Of a DNA stretch of 6,278 bases, positions 1 through 5,737 are shown piece by piece. The DNA lies in contig JAKLIE010000121.1 of NCBI GenBank assembly GCA_022709775.1, positions 1-6,278 on the forward strand, written 5' to 3'. The notes beneath the pieces are model-generated. The model had not been told where the DNA came from and did no database searches. It saw nothing but the letters and a program-made list of their open reading frames with translations. The position numbers and the translations under genes were made by a program. The stretch comes from Pseudomonadota bacterium. GTDB lineage: Bacteria; Pseudomonadota; Gammaproteobacteria; Burkholderiales; Casimicrobiaceae. How positions within the stretch are numbered: the stretch's first letter is position 1; every line of letters begins with the position of its first letter.

Positions 1-415
1 CGCGCGTGCGCCCGGGCTCCGTCGCGCGGTCGCCGAAGAACGAGTCGAGCGGCGGCCATTCCTCGACGCGTCCGAACGCCAGACGCGCGGTGTCGAGGCA
101 GCGGCACCAGCGCGAGGACAGCACCGCGCCGATCGCGACGCCGCGCGACGCGAGCCGCTTCCCTATGGCGTCCGACTGCGCCCGTCCTTCGGCCGAGAGG
201 TTGCGCTGCGTCGCGCAGTCGTCGAGCCGGAATCCGGCGGGATCGCCGACGCCGGGGTCGGTCGCCGCGTGGCGCAGGAGGAGCGTGTGCCCGCCCGCGG
301 CGAGCGCCGACCATGCGGCGGACTCGTCCGCCCGCGCGATCGGCAGAGCGGCGAGGAAGAGGCACAGGGCGGCCGGACCGGCGAACGCTGGGTGCACCCG
401 CACAGGATCGCACAT
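1..415 (-). CDS. Secreted histidine phosphatase family protein (partial, runs off the left edge)
   Basis: This is the N-terminal 138 codons of a minus-strand gene whose 3' end lies outside the window. Reading from ATG at 415, residues 1-29 look like a Sec signal peptide, with a hydrophobic stretch AALCLFLAALPIARA and likely cleavage after ARA before Asp30, so the enzyme should act in the periplasm or outside the cell. The mature part opens with HTLLLRHAATDPG, the catalytic-histidine motif of the histidine phosphatase (phosphoglycerate-mutase-like) superfamily, with Arg48 and His49. It continues with DDCATQRNLSAEGR (66-78) and SSRWCRC (100-106), typical of bacterial members of the family. The motif is RHA rather than the common RHG. 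The C-terminal half with the second catalytic His is not visible, so activity and substrate cannot be judged. No clear Shine-Dalgarno precedes ATG 415; GTG codons at residues 5 and 7 are alternative starts. It is divergent from corA with a 63-bp spacer. Confidence 0.85.
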   Translation of the reverse strand, partial: MCDPVRVHPAFAGPAALCLFLAALPIARADESAAWSALAAGGHTLLLRHAATDPGVGDPAGFRLDDCATQRNLSAEGRAQSDAIGKRLASRGVAIGAVLSSRWCRCLDTARLAFGRVEEWPPLDSFFGDRATEPGRTR

Positions 416-443
416 TCGGGCGCCGGCCGGGAGGACGGGCGCC

Positions 444-471
444 TCGACAAACCGCCGCGCTTCGCTATGAT
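444..471 (+). promoter_or_regulatory. Sigma70-like promoter of corA, predicted leaderless
   Basis: A -35-like TCGACA (444-449) and a -10-like TATGAT (466-471) are separated by 16 bp, each 5 of 6 against consensus. Transcription starting 7-8 nt after the -10 box would begin at or next to the A of ATG 479, giving a leaderless corA mRNA. No Shine-Dalgarno-like sequence precedes ATG 479, which fits. The -10 box contains the in-frame ATGs at 467 and 470 and so argues against using them as starts. Confidence 0.6.
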
Positions 472-478
472 GCCGCGC

Positions 479-1450
479 ATGCTCGTCAACTGCGTCGCCT
501 ACCAGAACGGCCGCAAGCTCGCCGACCTGCCGGTCGAGGACATCAGCGAATACGTGAGCCGGCCAGACTGCTTCGTGTGGGTCGCGCTGTCCGATCCGAC
601 CGACGAGGAGCTCGACCTGATGGCCGAGGAGTTCGGCCTGCACGAGCTCGCGGTCGAGGACGCCAAGCGCCCGCACCAGCGGCCCAAGCTCGAGGAGTAC
701 GGCGACGAGCTCTTCGCGGTGTTCCATACCGTCGAGCGCGAGTCGCCTGACGGCGACCTGGTCGAGGGCCAGGTCGCCGTCTTCGTCGGGCGAAACTACG
801 TGCTGTCGGCGCGCCACCGCACCGGGAAGGGCTTCGCCGACGTGCGCCAGCGCACCGAGCGCGAGCCCGATCTCCTGCGCCACGGATCCGGCTACGTGTT
901 CTATGCGCTGATGGATGCGATCGTCGACCGGTACTTCCCGGTCCTCGATTCCCTCGAGGACAAGCTCGAGCAGCTCGAGGAATCGATCTTCCGCTCGACG
1001 CCGACGCGCGCGAGCATCGAGGCCTTCTACGACCTCAAGCACGAGGTGATGGTGCTGAAGCACGCGGTCGCGCCGCTGATGGAGGTCGCGGGCAAGCTCT
1101 ACGGCGGGCGCGTACCGGCGCTGTGCACGGGACTGGGCGAGTACTTCCGGGACGTCTACGACCACCTGCAGCGCGTCAACACCGCGATCGAGCAGATGCG
1201 CGAGATGCTGCAGACCGCGATCTCGGTGTCGTTCACGCTCATCAACCTGGCCGAGAGCGAGACGACCAAGCGACTCGCGGCCTGGGGCGCGCTGATCACG
1301 ATCCCGACGCTGATCGCGGGCATCTACGGCATGAACTTCCATCACATGCCGGAGCTGAACTGGGTGTTCGGCTATCCGCTGGCGATCGGACTGATGGCGT
1401 CGGTCGACGGCTACCTGATCTACCGGTTCAGGAAGGCGGGCTGGCTGTAG
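479..1450 (+). CDS. corA: Magnesium/cobalt transport protein CorA
   Basis: CorA is a homopentameric inner-membrane channel that takes up Mg2+ and also carries Co2+ and Ni2+. From ATG 479 the product is 323 aa, close to the roughly 316 aa of E. coli CorA. Residues 1 to about 255 form the cytoplasmic alpha/beta domain followed by long acidic and coiled-coil helices (DSLEDKLEQLEESIF at 157-171). The C-terminus has two membrane helices, about 266-283 and 296-315. The first ends in the signature YGMN (283-286), the selectivity filter of the family, and the loop after it (FHHMPEL) is the short periplasmic link. The basic C-terminal tail (RFRKAGWL) should face the cytoplasm. The frame is open back to 269, but conserved similarity begins at MLVNC and the -10 box overlaps the two ATGs just upstream, so ATG 479 was chosen. 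It converges on the CDF gene with a 74-bp gap. Confidence 0.96.
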   Translation: MLVNCVAYQNGRKLADLPVEDISEYVSRPDCFVWVALSDPTDEELDLMAEEFGLHELAVEDAKRPHQRPKLEEYGDELFAVFHTVERESPDGDLVEGQVAVFVGRNYVLSARHRTGKGFADVRQRTEREPDLLRHGSGYVFYALMDAIVDRYFPVLDSLEDKLEQLEESIFRSTPTRASIEAFYDLKHEVMVLKHAVAPLMEVAGKLYGGRVPALCTGLGEYFRDVYDHLQRVNTAIEQMREMLQTAISVSFTLINLAESETTKRLAAWGALITIPTLIAGIYGMNFHHMPELNWVFGYPLAIGLMASVDGYLIYRFRKAGWL

Positions 1451-1453
1451 TGC

Positions 1454-1508
1454 GGGACGGCCCGGCGGTGGCGCGGTCCACCGCTGCGAGCAGTGCGCGC
1501 TTCCCCCC
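1454..1508. repeat. Diverged copy of the intergenic repeat found at the right edge
   Basis: The corA/CDF gap begins with GGGACGGCCCGGCGG (1454-1468), identical to 6219-6233. It continues to GCGCGCTTCCCCCC (1495-1508), identical to 6187-6200 and 6263-6276. Order and spacing are preserved: 55 nt from end to end here and 58 nt for 6219-6276. The middle differs, and here it forms its own hairpin. This looks like a member of a dispersed intergenic repeat family whose ends are conserved and whose core has changed. Confidence 0.6.
1465..1484. terminator. Hairpin between the convergent corA and CDF genes
   Basis: A perfect 7-bp stem, GCGGTGG (1465-1471) with CCACCGC (1478-1484), encloses a 6-nt loop and begins 14 nt after the corA stop. 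There is no T-run on either side, so this is not a canonical intrinsic terminator. Its place between convergent genes suggests a bidirectional terminator or RNA 3'-end stabiliser. It sits inside the diverged repeat copy. Confidence 0.4.
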
Positions 1509-1524
1509 GGGGTGGCGGGGGCGG

Positions 1525-2517
1525 TCAGGTCGGGCCGTCGTCGTCCTTCGCGAACATCGGGAACACGCGCCGAGGCATCGACGGCGGCCTCCGCGGCCAG
1601 TCCGGCTGCAGCGTCAGATGCCGGATGCCGAACCGCTCGCGCATCCGGCGCTGGGCCGCGGCGAGCACGACCGGCCACGCGTCGCCCGACTCGACGCCCA
1701 TGTGGGCGGACAGAGCCACCTCGTCGGCGCCCATCGCCCACACGTGGAGGTCGTGCACGTCGCGCACGCCGGGAATCGCCGCGAGCGCGCGGCCGATCTC
1801 GGTGTAGTCGAGGTGGGCGGGCACGCGCTCCATCAGCACGTCGGACGTCTGGCGCAGCAACCGCCACGTCGAGCGCAGGATCAGCAGCGCGACGACGACC
1901 GACAGGATCGGGTCGATCGGCATCCAGCCCGTGGCGAGGATCACCGCACCCGCGACGATCGCCGCGACCGAACCGAGCAGGTCCCCCATCACATGCAGTA
2001 GCGCGGCGCGTGCGTTGACCGACCCGGTCGCGCCGGACAGCCGCCATGCGACGAACAGGTTGACGGCGAGGCCCGCGACCGCGATGCCCAGCACGGTGGC
2101 GCCCTCGACCGGCTCGGGGGCGACGAGGCGCCGCGCCGCCTCCACGACGATCGCGACGACGATCGCGAGCATCGCGATCGCGTTGACGAACGCCGCGAGC
2201 ACTTCCGCGCGGCCGTGGCCGTAGGAGGCGCGTGCCGTGGGCGGCCTGCTCGCGTACGCGTGCGCGAAGAGCGCGAGGCCGAGCGACGCGGAGTCCGTCA
2301 CCATGTGGCCCGCGTCGGACAGCAGCGCAAGCGAGCCCGACCACCAGCCGGCGATCGCCTCGACCACCGCGAACCCCCCCGTCAGGACGAGCGCCAGCAG
2401 CAGTGCGCCGCGCGCGGCTCCGTGCGCGTCGCCCGGGACGTGGTGGTGGTCCGGAGCGTGGTCGGGCGCGAGGCCGCGCCTGCGCGGCAGCGGCGAGTGG
2501 TCGTGGGTGGGTGCCAT
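1525..2517 (-). CDS. Cation diffusion facilitator family transporter (CzcD/ZitB-like zinc efflux)
   Basis: CDF proteins are inner-membrane antiporters that export Zn2+ and related divalent metals in exchange for protons. The 330-aa product has a His-rich cytoplasmic N-terminus (His at 5, 7, 20, 24-26 and 32), about six membrane helices between roughly 37 and 220, and a C-terminal cytoplasmic domain (about 225-310) of the family's dimerisation/metal-sensing type. The transport-site motifs are intact: SDAGHMVTD in TM2 (D68, H71, D75) and HVMGD in TM5 (H175, D179). The two HxxxD pairs are the arrangement usual in Zn/Cd-type members such as ZitB and CzcD rather than Fe/Mn-type FieF or MntE. The ATG at 2517 is the first Met and places the His-rich segment before TM1, as in ZitB; no strong ribosome site is seen. 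It lies downstream of the acyltransferase on the same strand, 169 bp away, and probably has its own promoter. The exact metal is not determined. Confidence 0.93.
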   Translation of the reverse strand: MAPTHDHSPLPRRRGLAPDHAPDHHHVPGDAHGAARGALLLALVLTGGFAVVEAIAGWWSGSLALLSDAGHMVTDSASLGLALFAHAYASRPPTARASYGHGRAEVLAAFVNAIAMLAIVVAIVVEAARRLVAPEPVEGATVLGIAVAGLAVNLFVAWRLSGATGSVNARAALLHVMGDLLGSVAAIVAGAVILATGWMPIDPILSVVVALLILRSTWRLLRQTSDVLMERVPAHLDYTEIGRALAAIPGVRDVHDLHVWAMGADEVALSAHMGVESGDAWPVVLAAAQRRMRERFGIRHLTLQPDWPRRPPSMPRRVFPMFAKDDDGPT

Positions 2518-2653
2518 CTGGGGCGGTCCGGCCGTGCGATTGTCCGCGATCGACCCCGCTCGCGCCAGCGTCCCCGTCTCCGGACGACGCGCGCGAACTT
2601 GCGCGATGCCCAGACCCTGGTCCGGCCGGATCGCGGCGCCGAAGCCACCTGCG

Positions 2654-2686
2654 CGGGGCCGACGTGCCCGTTCCGGGCCGGCCCCG
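2654..2686 (-). terminator. Two-tier stem-loop directly after the acyltransferase stop
   Basis: An outer 7-bp stem (2654-2660 CGGGGCC with 2680-2686 GGCCCCG) encloses an inner 5-bp stem (2666-2670 GCCCG with 2674-2678 CGGGC, loop TTC). The structure abuts the TAG stop at 2689-2687 and has no following U-tract, so it is a probable but non-canonical terminator or 3' protection element. I see nothing else firm in the rest of this intergenic stretch (2518-2653); a weak -10-like GACAAT on the minus strand at 2544-2539 lacks a recognisable -35. Confidence 0.4.
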
Positions 2687-3319
2687 CTACTCCTTCAGCC
2701 GCACCGGCCCCGCGTGCTCGGGTCGCCGCGCGATCCGGCCCGCGTAGAACGCCGCCAGGCGCTCGAGGTCGGCCGTCGCGTCCGCCGTCGCCTCGATCCA
2801 TGCCCCGATGCCGACCTCGCGCCTCGCGTAGTCGATGAATCCCAGGCCGATCGGGACGCCCGCCTCGCGGGCGAGATGCCAGAAGCCGCTCTTCCAGTGA
2901 GGGACGCGCGAGCGCGTGCCCTCGGGCGTGATCACGAGCCGGAAGTCGTCGTGGGCTTCGAGCGCCGCGCGCATCTGTCCGACGAACCCCGTGCTCTCGC
3001 GCCGGTTCACCGGGATGCCGCCCCAGCGCCTGAGGGTGCCCGCGAGGGGCGTCACGAACAGCGAGTCCTTGCCGACCCAGCGGAAATCGATGCCGACGAT
3101 CCACTTCGCGAGGAGCCCGATCGGGAAATCCCAGTTCGACGTGTGCGGATAGAAGACGATCACGCATTTCGACGGCACCGGCTGCGCGAGCACGACGCGC
3201 CAGCCGGCGGCGACGAGCAGCCGCCACGCGAATCGCACCCGGAGACCGGACGCGAGCGGCGCCGTCAGCGCCGGCACGGGGCGGGTCGGCGGGGAATCGG
3301 TGACGGAAGGATGCGACAC
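2687..3319 (-). CDS. PlsC-like lysophospholipid acyltransferase family protein
   Basis: The 210-aa product belongs to the glycerolipid acyltransferase (PlsC/LPLAT) superfamily, which transfers acyl chains to lysophospholipids or related acceptors at the inner membrane. Block I is HTSNWD (His59 and Asp64, the catalytic HxxxxD). It is followed by GKDSLF (83-88), GGIPVNRR (100-107), the phosphate-binding block TPEGTRSR (131-138) and VPIGLGFID (155-163). The HTSNWDF and HWKSGFWHLAREAG wording points to the short proteobacterial PlsC-like group rather than classical housekeeping PlsC, so the acceptor is uncertain. A hydrophobic segment near 30-48 may anchor it. No Met exists in the N-terminal region. 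GTG 3319 fits the family's usual start about 20 residues before LRVRF; GTG at residue 28 (3238) is the alternative. The same frame stays open far upstream, antisense to rnfB, TPR and nth, but nothing there resembles a protein. It is divergent from rnfB. Confidence 0.88.
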   Translation of the reverse strand: MSHPSVTDSPPTRPVPALTAPLASGLRVRFAWRLLVAAGWRVVLAQPVPSKCVIVFYPHTSNWDFPIGLLAKWIVGIDFRWVGKDSLFVTPLAGTLRRWGGIPVNRRESTGFVGQMRAALEAHDDFRLVITPEGTRSRVPHWKSGFWHLAREAGVPIGLGFIDYARREVGIGAWIEATADATADLERLAAFYAGRIARRPEHAGPVRLKE

Positions 3320-3347
3320 GAAAGGTACGTCGGCGCGATGCGCGCGC

Positions 3348-3353
3348 AGTCTA
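3348..3353 (-). promoter_or_regulatory. Candidate -10 element for the acyltransferase gene
   Basis: TAGACT on the minus strand (3353-3348) lies 28 bp upstream of GTG 3319 and would give a start near 3341 and a leader of about 22 nt. No good -35 hexamer is found 16-18 bp upstream. Support comes mainly from its similarity to the rnfB arm of the inverted repeat. Confidence 0.35.
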
Positions 3354-3391
3354 GCAGGCGCCCGCGCGCCCGAAGCGTCCGGGGCCGGCGC

Positions 3392-3397
3392 TAGAAT
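3392..3397 (+). promoter_or_regulatory. -10 element of the rnfB operon, predicted leaderless start
   Basis: TAGAAT lies 6 nt before the GTG start codon of rnfB at 3404, so initiation at the usual distance would start the mRNA on or beside the GTG. No Shine-Dalgarno sequence is present. Nothing near 3368-3375 resembles TTGACA. The surrounding CGCTA..ATGC pattern also occurs at the corA promoter. Confidence 0.5.
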
Positions 3398-3403
3398 GCG
3401 CGC

Positions 3404-4027
3404 GTGGTCCGGTCCCCCGTCTCCGCCGACGCCGTCGACGCGCTGCTTCCGCAGACGCAGTGCACGCGCTGCGGCTACCCGGACTGCGCCGGCTACGCGT
3501 CGGCGATCGCGCTCGGCGATGCGCCGATCAATCGCTGTCCGCCGGGCGGCGACGCGACGATCGCCGCGCTCGCGAAGCTCACGGGCCGCGAGCGCACGCC
3601 CGTCGATCCCGAGTGCGGCGCGCACGCGCCTCTCGCCGTCGCGCTCGTGGACGAGGCGCGCTGCATCGGCTGCACGATCTGCATCCAGGCCTGCCCGCTG
3701 GACGCGATCGTGGGCGCGCCGCGCCGCATGCACGCGGTGATCGAATCGCTGTGCAGCGGCTGCGAGCTCTGCGTCGCCCCCTGCCCCGTCGACTGCATCG
3801 CGATGCGCCCCGCGGGCCGCGCGTGGGACGGTTCCGACGCAGCGGCCGCGCGCGCGCGTCACCGTGCCCGCGACACGCGCCTCGCCCGCGGCGAGCGGAT
3901 CGCCGACCGGCGCCCCGGCGGCGCGCCCGCTCCCGCCGGCGATCCGGAACGCGAGCGGCGTCGGGCCTCCGTCGCCGCGGCGCTCGAACGGGCGCGCGCC
4001 CGCCGGTCGGACATCGGGGCATCGTGA
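3404..4027 (+). CDS. rnfB: Soluble RnfB/RsxB-type iron-sulfur protein
   Basis: RnfB is the multi-cluster electron-carrier subunit of the Rnf/Rsx membrane complex. The N-terminal Fe-S domain has Cys20, 23, 28 and 45 (CTRCGYPDC plus NRCPPGG), the Cx2Cx4Cx16C spacing of RnfB proteins. Residues about 80-135 form a two-cluster ferredoxin domain with [12 protein letters not shown] (Cys87, 90, 93, 97) and [12 protein letters not shown] (Cys117, 120, 123, 127). All ligands for three [4Fe-4S] clusters are therefore present. The hydrophobic N-terminal anchor of enterobacterial RsxB is missing: the protein starts almost directly at the Fe-S domain, so it should be cytosolic. The tail after 135 is a charged Arg/Ala-rich helix. 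GTG 3404 sits at a predicted leaderless start; no other start fits better. It heads a four-gene operon and overlaps the TPR gene by 4 nt. No rnfA, C, D, G or E is visible, so the electron donor and acceptor are unknown. Confidence 0.93.
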   Translation: MVRSPVSADAVDALLPQTQCTRCGYPDCAGYASAIALGDAPINRCPPGGDATIAALAKLTGRERTPVDPECGAHAPLAVALVDEARCIGCTICIQACPLDAIVGAPRRMHAVIESLCSGCELCVAPCPVDCIAMRPAGRAWDGSDAAAARARHRARDTRLARGERIADRRPGGAPAPAGDPERERRRASVAAALERARARRSDIGAS

Positions 4028-4956
4028 ACGCGCGCGTCGCCGCGGCGCTGATCGCCTTCGCGCCCGCGATCGCTCTGGCGGATCCTTCCGCGTCGATCGA
4101 TCGACTGTGGGACTTCGAGCGCCCGGCGGTGTCCGAGGCCCGCCTCCGCGCCGAGCGCGCGAGCCGGCCGGAGCGCTCGCGCGAAGCGCTCGAGCTCGAC
4201 ACGCAGGTCGCCCGGGCGCAATCGCTGCAGCGCCGCTACGACGAGGCGCATGCGACGCTGGACGCGGTCGCGCCCGCGCTGCCGGCCGCTCCGCCGCGCG
4301 TGCACGTGCGCTACCTGCTCGAGCGCGGCCGCACGTGGAACTCGTCGGGTGCGCCGGACAGGGCGGTGCCGCTGTTCGTCGACGCGCTGCGCCTCGCGAA
4401 CGCCGATCCCGCGGAAGGCTCGGCGTTCTACGCGATCGACGCGATGCACATGCTCGGCATCGCCGCACCGGCGAGCGAGCGTCTCGACTGGAACCTGAAG
4501 GCTCTCGACGCCGCCGAGCGGGCCGCCGACCCGCGCGCGCGGGGCTGGCGCGCATCGCTGCTGCACAACCTCGGCTGGACGATGTTCGATCGCGGCGACC
4601 CGGCCGCGGCGCTGGGCTACTGGCAGCGGGCGCTCGCGGCGCGCGAGGCGAGCGGGGATCCGGAGCGCGCCCGAGTCGCCCGCTGGACGGTCGCGCGCGG
4701 GCTGCGCGCGGTCGGGCGGATCGACGACGCCGAGCGCATGCAACTCGCGCTCGCCGCCGAGCTCGAGCGCGAGGGCCGCGCCGACGGCTACGTGTTCGAG
4801 GAGCTCTGCGAGATCGCGCTCGCGCGCGGCGACGCCGCTGCCGCGGCGGCGTGGGCCTCGAAAGCGTACTCGGAGCTCGCGAAGGACGTCGCGCTCGCAG
4901 CGAACGATCGCGCGCGGCTCGCGCGCCTGAGAAAGCTGTCCGCTTCCCCCGGATGA
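4024..4956 (+). CDS. Exported tetratricopeptide-repeat protein of unknown function
   Basis: The 310-aa product starts at GTG 4024, whose GTGA overlaps the rnfB stop, the pattern of translational coupling. Residues 1-19 ([19 protein letters not shown]) are a clear signal peptide with predicted cleavage before Asp20, so the mature protein should be periplasmic. The rest is nearly all helical, with about six degenerate TPR-like helix pairs: roughly 62-85, 92-125, 134-166, 176-209, 216-249 and 255-288. The best match to the TPR pattern is [26 protein letters not shown] (179-204, with Gly184, Asp189, Gly191 and Ala195-196). No catalytic motif or metal site is evident, so a scaffold or binding role is the most that can be said. 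The setting is odd: an exported protein lies between two cytoplasmic Fe-S proteins, and the next gene, nth, starts 10 nt after its stop. An upstream frame extension exists but only overlaps rnfB out of frame. Confidence 0.85.
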   Translation: MNARVAAALIAFAPAIALADPSASIDRLWDFERPAVSEARLRAERASRPERSREALELDTQVARAQSLQRRYDEAHATLDAVAPALPAAPPRVHVRYLLERGRTWNSSGAPDRAVPLFVDALRLANADPAEGSAFYAIDAMHMLGIAAPASERLDWNLKALDAAERAADPRARGWRASLLHNLGWTMFDRGDPAAALGYWQRALAAREASGDPERARVARWTVARGLRAVGRIDDAERMQLALAAELEREGRADGYVFEELCEIALARGDAAAAAAWASKAYSELAKDVALAANDRARLARLRKLSASPG

Positions 4957-4957
4957 C

Positions 4958-4962
4958 GAGGA
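4958..4962 (+). promoter_or_regulatory. Ribosome binding site of nth
   Basis: GAGGA lies 4 nt before ATG 4967 and overlaps the space just after the TPR stop. It is the clearest Shine-Dalgarno in the window, supports the nth start, and is spaced slightly tighter than usual. Confidence 0.65.
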
Positions 4963-4966
4963 CGAG

Positions 4967-5737
4967 ATGAACGAAGCGAAGCGACGCGCGATCTTCGAGC
5001 GGTTGCGCACCGCGAATCCGCACCCGACGAGCGAACTGGTGCACGCCACGCCGTTCGAGCTGCTGGTCGCCGTCGTGCTTTCGGCGCAGTCGACCGACAA
5101 GGGCGTCAACAAGTGCACGGCGAAGCTCTACCCGGTCGCGAACACGCCGGCGGCGATCGCAAGCCTGGGCGTCGACGGTCTGATCCCGTACATCGGCTCG
5201 ATCGGGCTCTTCCGCAACAAGGCGAAGAACGTCGTCGCGCTCTCCGAGATCCTCGTGCGGGAGCATGGCGGCGAGGTGCCTCGCTCGCGCGAAGCGCTCG
5301 AGCGCCTGCCCGGTGTCGGACGCAAGACCGCGAACGTGATCCTGAACACCGCATTCGGCGAGCCGGTGATCGCGGTCGACACGCACGTCTTCCGGATCGC
5401 CAACCGCATCGGGCTCGCCCCCGGCAAGGACGTCGCCGACGTCGAGCGCCGGCTCGAGGCCACGACGCCGGCCGAGTTCCTGCGCGACGCGCACCACTGG
5501 CTGATCCTGCATGGTCGCTACGTCTGCGTCGCGCGTTCGCCGAAGTGCGGCGAATGCGTCATCGCCGACCTGTGCGAGTACAAGGACAAGAACCTGCCGG
5601 CAGCGAAGCCCGCTGCGGCCGCGCGCAAGCCCGCCGCCGGAAAGCCGCCGCCGGCGCGTCCGCACGCACGCGCGAAAGGCGTGCAGCCGATGGCGAAGAC
5701 CTCGCGCGCCGGCGCGCGTCGCGGGCGGACGCGCTGA
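4967..5737 (+). CDS. nth: Endonuclease III (DNA glycosylase/AP lyase) with a basic C-terminal tail
   Basis: Nth removes oxidised pyrimidines such as thymine glycol and cleaves the abasic site in base-excision repair. The 256-aa product aligns without gaps in numbering to E. coli Nth at every key point. The helix-hairpin-helix LPGVGRKTAN (114-123) contains catalytic Lys120, and VDTHVFR (137-143) contains Asp138. The [4Fe-4S] ligands are Cys187, 194, 197 and 203. LSAQSTD (38-44) is the conserved Gln41 region. E. coli Nth ends near residue 211; here residues 210-256 add an Ala/Pro-rich tail with 13 Lys/Arg and no Asp/Glu, presumably disordered and able to bind DNA, though this is inference. The start is fixed by the GAGGA site. 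The TGA stop shares its A with the ATG of the DUF1841 gene, so the two are translationally coupled. Its position in an operon with rnfB recalls rsxABCDGE-nth of E. coli. Confidence 0.97.
   Translation: MNEAKRRAIFERLRTANPHPTSELVHATPFELLVAVVLSAQSTDKGVNKCTAKLYPVANTPAAIASLGVDGLIPYIGSIGLFRNKAKNVVALSEILVREHGGEVPRSREALERLPGVGRKTANVILNTAFGEPVIAVDTHVFRIANRIGLAPGKDVADVERRLEATTPAEFLRDAHHWLILHGRYVCVARSPKCGECVIADLCEYKDKNLPAAKPAAAARKPAAGKPPPARPHARAKGVQPMAKTSRAGARRGRTR

Larger units (their letters stand above)
3341..3404. repeat. Inverted repeat made by two divergent -10 regions
   Basis: GCTAGAATGCGCGCG on the plus strand (3390-3404) is matched at 14 of 15 positions by GCTAGACTGCGCGCG on the minus strand (3355-3341), with 34 bp between the arms. 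Each arm contains a -10-like hexamer pointing outward, so the acyltransferase and rnfB promoters are mirror images whose -35 regions would fall on the same few bases around 3369-3376. Confidence 0.6.

Noticed and set aside
269..478. N-terminal extension of the corA frame by 70 codons.
   Set aside because: Similarity to CorA starts at ATG 479, the extension overlaps the divergent phosphatase gene, and the promoter -10 box lies inside it.
6..489. Open frames on both strands over the left edge (plus 6-470, minus 163-489) as possible small genes.
   Set aside because: Both are Arg/Ser/Pro-rich shadows of the minus-strand histidine phosphatase, whose own frame gives clear motifs and a signal peptide.
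2150..2190. Clustered GATCGCGA/GCGATCGC words resembling a repeat or HIP1-type palindrome.
   Set aside because: They lie within the CDF coding sequence and encode the alternating Val/Ile/Ala of a membrane helix; codon use explains them.
1493..3394. Several long plus-strand open frames across the CDF and acyltransferase genes.
   Set aside because: They are out-of-frame complements of two confidently assigned minus-strand genes and show only compositionally biased sequence.
3320..5665. A minus-strand frame stays open for nearly 3 kb upstream of the acyltransferase, antisense to rnfB, TPR and nth.
   Set aside because: The translation is low-complexity Arg/Ala/Pro-rich text with no domain. All recognisable homology begins at the acyltransferase N-terminus, and the opposite strand carries well-conserved genes. 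It reflects scarcity of stop codons at high GC.
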